Positions 59,093-64,000 of a stretch of DNA of 64,000 bases are shown here, piece after piece (positions within the stretch are counted from its first letter, which is position 1; each line of letters opens with the position of its first letter). The stretch is from Boletus sp. NGJ (Eukaryota > Basidiomycota > Agaricomycetes > Boletales > Boletaceae). The notes under the pieces are model-generated. The model saw only the letters and a list, made by a program, of their open reading frames with translations, had not been told where the DNA came from and made no database searches. The translations under genes and the position numbers were made by a program. The DNA lies in the NCBI GenBank assembly GCA_019096195.1, contig JAGTXK010000187.1, positions 1 to 64,000 on the forward strand, given 5' to 3'.

Positions 59093-61600
59093 TGCTCGCA
59101 TGGTTGCTTGGAGCAACCCAGACTTACATCAAAAGTGACCTATGCCATCAGAAGATGAGCCTCTCACAAAGCATCTTCAGTCATCAGATCAGTAAGAAAC
59201 CCTTACTCATCCTCCACCTACTACCAGAGGAAAAATCACAAGCAGGACTCTAAGTAAACATAAATTGTAATCTTTATGGTGTTTTCTTAGCTGTCCTTTT
59301 TACATCATGACACTTGTTTGCTATGCCATGTTTCTACTACTAGTACGTGTTTGTTGTAGCTTCAACAATGAGGTCACATATAAGGTTCCAATGTCTATAA
59401 AGTCCCCAAGTGCTGTAATTTTCATATCCTAGTGCACCTTTGGCCATGCCTCCCAAATACAAAGGAGCCAGGGATAAAACCAGTGGTTCTATTTCTCACA
59501 CTGCTATGGGCAACTCTTTGCCTGCCTCTAAATGACAGAGGGCTGAGGCATTCTCTGACACTGACCCTCCTGGTAAGCTTCTATCTCCTTTTTTTTCCAG
59601 CTAACTTCTGGCTTTGTAAATACCAGAGGATAGTCAACCCAGGCACTCCTCATGCACTGGATGGGGAAATGGAGGGCAGCTCTGGCAGCTCCAATGTCTT
59701 GAGCACATTCAAGTAGCCAAGCCTTCACATTCATCCAAGTGGGCACTCAATACTGCTACACAAGGACTAGACACCAATCTGATGGCTCCATCTTACAAGG
59801 GTATGGAAGAGGATGAAGAGAGTCAAATTCAACCCTGGATGGTGCCTGTGACTCCAGCAATACATCCCTGGTCATCATTCACACTTGCCCATGCTGGAGA
59901 ACAGTTCAGCTTCATGTTACTATACCAATGCAGAATGTCGATAATTTGAACAGTAAAGTGTCATGCTTTAGGAACAGGTAGCTTTGTTTCACTATCTATT
60001 CACAATTTTTGTTAGGCCCTCATCAATTGCATTGTCTTCTGCACCATCTTTCTGCAGCACTTCTGTATTTTTAGCTCTATTGTCATATAGGGATTCAACA
60101 ATTCCCACATCTCATGTTTCCTCTGAATGCACAAACACTGACTATAGTTATGATAACCTCTATGTTTCTATACAACATTCTCTCCAGCTTCATGCTAATA
60201 GTGCACCACAGACCCAAACCTCACATCATACATTGGAGGAGCTCATGCATACCATCTTGCACCCATTGCAGTCTGCTTTCTCTGTTTGGAGTGTTGAAGA
60301 ACCAGCCAAGGCAGATCCTCCATTGTCACTATGAGGTAGCCAGTTGCATTGAACACATTCTTTCATCAAACTCCCTTTAACCATGTCAAGGACACACACC
60401 ATGTTTGCTATGAAGGACCCAGACTGCAACAAAGAAAACCACATCATCAATGAAGCATCTCCAAGTGATGACAAATGTGTTGCTGAAGCAGCTCTATATG
60501 GTTTTGGTGAGTATCAGCTCCAACTTGATTTCAAAGTACTAAATGTTGGTCTTTGGACAGACTGCACCAAGCATTGAAGTCTCAATCAAGCTAGTGCTGG
60601 TAAGACCTTTCCTCTTCATGATGATGTGTGGTTGCTACCATTTCAAACAGATTCCGAATAGCTGAATCATCTCAACAGTATTGATTCCTGGCACAGCCAA
60701 GTGTCTTGTGTGACATCCCACCCAAGTACATTCACAGGGATTACACATATGGTACTGACCATATTATCTAGGTGAGGTTGAAGATGTTGTTGCTCAGCAC
60801 TGCCAGTGCAACCATATACCCCATCTCCCAAGCAATGCACAACTACTAGCTATATATGATGAGAAGTCCACCCAACATTCATGCAGTGTCAGTTGCAATG
60901 ACTCTATAAATGACATGAATGAATTGGATGCTCCAATCTCAGCTTCCATTCAAACCTCAGCAATAAATGGCCATACTAAGCATTCTGACTCATATTCATC
61001 CCATATCACTACTAAATGTGAGAATCCCTCACAGCTCCAGTTCTATCCTCTGGCCATCTGCAACATTATTGAATGAGCAAAACAAATCTCTTATTCTGAA
61101 CTTGGATCCATCAATTCATTCCTGCTCCACCCCCAATTCAACACAAAAGCTACAGCATATATGAATGAGGCCATTGCAGAAAGGCATAAAGCAAGCTTAC
61201 TTATCCCCAATAGTAGGTTGATTTACTTCATTGTATCTTGTCTTACAGTGTTGCTGGAGTGGTGGCCTCAATGTGTATCTGATATTACCAAGTTGGTAAG
61301 CAGTATAACTTGTTGCAAGAAAACATTGTTAATGAATGTCAGCTTTGGGACAATGTTGGAAATTGGTGCTCTGCTCTCAAAAAAAAGGGTGTGCTTTTTC
61401 ACACAAGAGCACTACTAGTGGGATCCACAAAACCAACTTTCTATCAATGCTGGCATTGCAAAAGATCTTCTTAAGGGGGGCATGTTCTTGAAAGATGGGA
61501 TGGATGAGGATGTAAGTAAAAAAAAAACCTGGAGTTCAGTACTAACCTCACTGTCAGCAGGGCTGCATAAACAATTTAGCACACCCTGCACTTTCTGCCC
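59093..61600 (+). other. Decayed, CpG-poor DNA with unrecognised coding scraps
   Basis: AT-rich sequence with many stops. A plausible ancient start at about 59,445 reads MPPKYKGARDKTSGSISH then AMGNSLPASK and QRAEAFSDTD. Later scraps are HHTLEELMHTILHPLQSAF (about 60,220), PDCNKENHIINEASPSDDKC (about 60,420) and LLEWWPQCVSDITKL (about 61,250). They lie in roughly the same direction, like one dead multi-exon gene or element. I do not recognise the family. Confidence 0.4.
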
Positions 61601-61624
61601 TTATTATTGACTAGTGCTTTCACC

Positions 61625-61830
61625 CGGGCTGTTGTGCCTTTGGCACAATCATGCAATTTTTATTAAATAGAGTTTATTCATGCTGTTGTGCCTTTGGCAC
61701 AATCATATGATTTTTATTAAATAGAGTTTATTCATACTGTTGTGCCTTCAGAACAATTATATAAGTTTTGTTGGATAGAGTTCATTCATCCTATTGTACC
61801 TTCAGCACAATCTTGCAAGTTTGTTAAAAG
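61625..61830. repeat. 54 bp minisatellite, about four copies
   Basis: Tandem units built on CTGTTGTGCCTTTGGCACAA followed by an AT-rich spacer and TAGAGTTTATTCAT. Copies 1 and 2 are almost identical; copies 3 and 4 are diverged. Each unit contains the palindrome GTGCC-TTT-GGCAC, able to form a hairpin. Confidence 0.88.
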
Positions 61831-61989
61831 TTCTTTAATTTTGTTGAAATCTCAAAGTATATGTTTCCTTCTTCAAGTTAAACAGCAAAGTTGTTACAAA
61901 GTATAGTACAAATCATATTTCCAAGTTTCTAAATACTTCACTCCTTGTTCATACTGCTCTGCTGAGTGCTGGCTATATTCTCTTAAAGC

Positions 61990-63240
61990 CTGTGCAAGCA
62001 AGGCTTGAGAAAGCTGTTGCATCTGCTGAACTGCTTAGTGCTCTTAATCCTCACGTTGCTCTTCTTGTTGCTGCTCCCGAAGAAGTCTCTGATGATGAAG
62101 CTCTTGTCTTTGTGATGCTTGTTGCTATGCCTCAGCCACTCTTTGATATTGAAGCTCCTATCTTAACAATGCATGTTGCTGCTCCTTGGCCACTCTTTGA
62201 TGATGAAACTCCTGTCTTAGCAATGCCTGTTGCTCCTCAACAACTCTTTGATGATGTAGTTTCTGTCTTAGTATTGCTTGTTGCTGCTCTTCAGCAACTC
62301 CCCAATGATCTAGTTCTTGTTGTTGCACTGTCTCTTGCTGCTCCTCAGCAACTCTTTGCCGATATAGCATTTGTTGTCTCAATTCCTCTCTTTGATGCTC
62401 CAAAAGTTGTTGACACTCTACTTCTTGTCTGAGGGACTGCTCATGCTGCAACTGCATTTGGTGATGTTGTTGCTGCTGCTGCTGCAGTTGTTGCAATCTC
62501 ATAAAATGTTCTTGTTCCTGTTCCTGCTGAGCTCGCAAATATCTCTGATTTTCAGCCTTATGTTGAAAATTGATAACATGCTGGTGAATTTGTGGAATTT
62601 GTGGAAATGGCTGATTAGAAGTAGGAATCCCAGGATTAGGATGAGAATAAATTCCAGAAGAATAATTTTGTCTTCTGTTGCATCACCTGTCATGAGTATG
62701 ATTGAACTCATCCAAAAGGTGAGCACTGTAATCCACCCTGAGCATCCATTTGAGGAAAGTTTTGAGGCTATTGAGGGGGTGGTATAAATGCTTGATAGGG
62801 TAGTTGCTAATTTGGTAGCATGGATGGTTGAGCAAAGGGATAGAGTATTGAAAGAGGAAATTGTTGTTGTTGTTGTTGTTGTTGTGGTGGTGGTGGTGGT
62901 GGTGATGTCCGGTTGCAGTACATACGTTGCATATTATGATGTGCAATCTGATGACAGGGTATTCCAGGATATTGCTGAACAGGAAACAGGAGGATGAATC
63001 TAGAAATCATATTTGGCCTTTGAATATTTATAATAGATGAAAAGAAACTCACCACCAAAGCAGTAGGAATTGATGGTATGACAGCATGAGGTTGACGACA
63101 GGATGGAGAAGAACCAAGCTGATGTTGATCATGTTCAGCCTGGCAAGCAGCATGTTGGGCACATTGGGGAGAGGTGGAAGGAGAAGACCTAATATGAATT
63201 TCATATGAAATATCAACAAAGAATCTGAAAATACATACAT
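61990..63240 (-). pseudogene. Glutamine-rich coiled-coil coding relic
   Basis: Minus-strand frames give a His/Pro/Gln-rich head (LGSSPSCRQPHAVIPSIPTALV), a possible intron (about 63,004-63,056, GTGAGT...TTTCTAG), a P6-Q8 run encoded by the GTT/GTG repeat at 62,860-62,906, and then LRQEVECQQLLEHQREELRQQ with a degenerate RVAEEQQ...LRQE-HHQR repeat (about 62,160-62,420) that predicts a coiled coil. Frames are broken by stops that often fall where Gln would be expected. The family is unrecognised. The plus-strand ORF 61,992-62,432 is the shadow of these repeats. Confidence 0.4.
62860..62906. repeat. GTT/GTG trinucleotide run (polyQ/polyP on the minus strand)
   Basis: About nine GTT units followed by about six GTG units. 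On the minus strand it reads Pro then Gln, or His/Asn in another frame. Confidence 0.85.
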
Positions 63241-63264
63241 TCTAAAACAAATACTTCAACTCCA

Positions 63265-63385
63265 AAATCCAAGAAAGAAAAATCCAGTTCCAGAAAGGAG
63301 ATCCAAGTCCAGAAGGTAGGTCCAAGTCCAAGTCCAGGTCCAAGGGAAAAGATCCAGGTCCAAGAGAAAGGGTCCAGGTATGGCC
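63265..63385. repeat. GTCCAA/TCCAGG hexamer repeat
   Basis: Imperfect hexamers (TCCAAG, TCCAGG) over about 120 bp, low complexity. The minus-strand ORFs across it (WTWIF, LGPGLGLG) are products of the repeat. Confidence 0.7.
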
Positions 63386-64000
63386 AGTCTTCAGAAAGGT
63401 AGTCAAGGATGCACACCAATCACTCTGTTTTACACAGCAGTGCCAAGAGTTCACTAAAAGGCAACCAGGACAGGAGTATGACAGAGATAAAGACAAAATG
63501 CCTAAGACAAAGTGAAAGGTAACAGCAAGAAAGAAAAGACAGATCAAAGACCAGTCAGTCTCCTTGGCAGCCTCCAATCAAGTCTCTGCTCTGTAGTGCT
63601 ATCAGAGGTCTCAGGACAACCAGCAAACACACAGAGTTGAATCTGTGAAGCCAGGTAGTAGAGACTTGATCACACTTCTTCCTAACCAACTGGTTTTCAC
63701 ACTTGGCACACTATAGTGAAGCAGAGATCAAGTGCCTAATCCAAAGACTTACACTTTCACTCTTGAAAAGTCCTTATCAACTGTCAGATCTGTTATCAGA
63801 TGACAGCCAGAACATCAATCAGATGGTATTAAACTTACAAAGAACACTCAGAGACTTCAGATATGGGCAGGTGTAGCAAAGGTGTGGATGAATTGTGTCA
63901 ATTGTGTAGACACAGTGTAGAATGTGAGGAATTGCAGTAGTAGTCAGGTTGTCGCGCAGTTGAGCAACTCCAATGCAGTCGGGCATTCCACATATGGAAA
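63386..64000. other. Right-edge region, nothing recognised
   Basis: AT-rich, CpG-poor sequence with short ORFs only. No domain, repeat family or RNA gene seen. Confidence 0.4.

Noticed and set aside
61625-61830. CRISPR-like repeats with a palindromic core
   Set aside because: Whole units of about 54 bp repeat, including the supposed spacers, so it is a minisatellite.
61992-62432. Plus-strand 146-codon ORF with LFDD repeats
   Set aside because: It is the antisense of the Gln/Glu-rich coiled-coil repeats on the minus strand, which make better protein sense.

Overview
The window is from a filamentous basidiomycete, most likely an Agaricomycete of the Rhizoctonia/Ceratobasidium kind. The evidence is many 45-80 bp introns in nearly every gene, DUF6533 membrane proteins, a FunK1-type kinase relic, and a Plavaka (CACTA-like) transposon. 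The lineage is an inference; no marker here fixes the species.

Positions 1-39,050 are gene-dense host DNA. In order: the 5' end of an MFS/ACS transporter (-); the ribosome-quality-control E3 ligase listerin LTN1 (-, 1,176-8,039); a decayed DUF6533 copy (+); a glyoxylate/hydroxypyruvate reductase (+); CTP synthase (+); a mitochondrial DEAD-box helicase of the Mss116 type (-) with a tRNA-Gly(GCC) just upstream on the same strand; an apparently intact DUF6533 gene (-), the inverted partner of the decayed copy; nucleoporin SEH1 (-); two cellulolytic relics lying tail to tail (GH1 beta-glucosidase + and GH5 endoglucanase -); CIA1 (+); HIS5 (+); a USP-class deubiquitinase (+); a Bin3-type RNA methyltransferase (-) divergent from a MYND-finger protein (+); SWC5 (-); and a second MFS/ACS transporter (-). 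Most are housekeeping genes with unrelated jobs (protein quality control, pyrimidine, histidine and Fe-S biosynthesis, nuclear pore, chromatin). They do not form a functional cluster. Three genes carry a GC-AG intron whose boundaries are set by strongly conserved protein motifs.

From about 39 kb the character changes abruptly. First come simple and hexamer repeats, including a fold-back arrangement of satellite arrays (40.6-41.6 kb). Then follow a Tc1-like element with 216-218 bp inverted repeats (41,696-43,308) and an old Plavaka element (about 43.3-55.2 kb). Plavaka is split by a young Ty3/gypsy chromodomain retroelement with 361 bp LTRs and a GATCC target duplication (47,134-54,340), and probably by an older insertion at 44-45.3 kb. 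Next come a FunK1 kinase pseudogene (55.4-58.1 kb), a 955 bp solo LTR with a CTCAC duplication (58,133-59,087), unrecognised decayed DNA, a 54 bp minisatellite, and a glutamine-rich coding relic.

The old repeats look depleted in CpG and full of stops, while the gypsy element in their midst is CpG-rich. This suggests methylation-linked decay with a recent arrival. I found no CRISPR array, no secondary-metabolite cluster and no clearly new enzymatic system. The most unusual structures are the fold-back satellite, the inverted sub-terminal sites of the Tc1-like element, the self-complementary primer site of the gypsy fossil, and the GC-AG introns.
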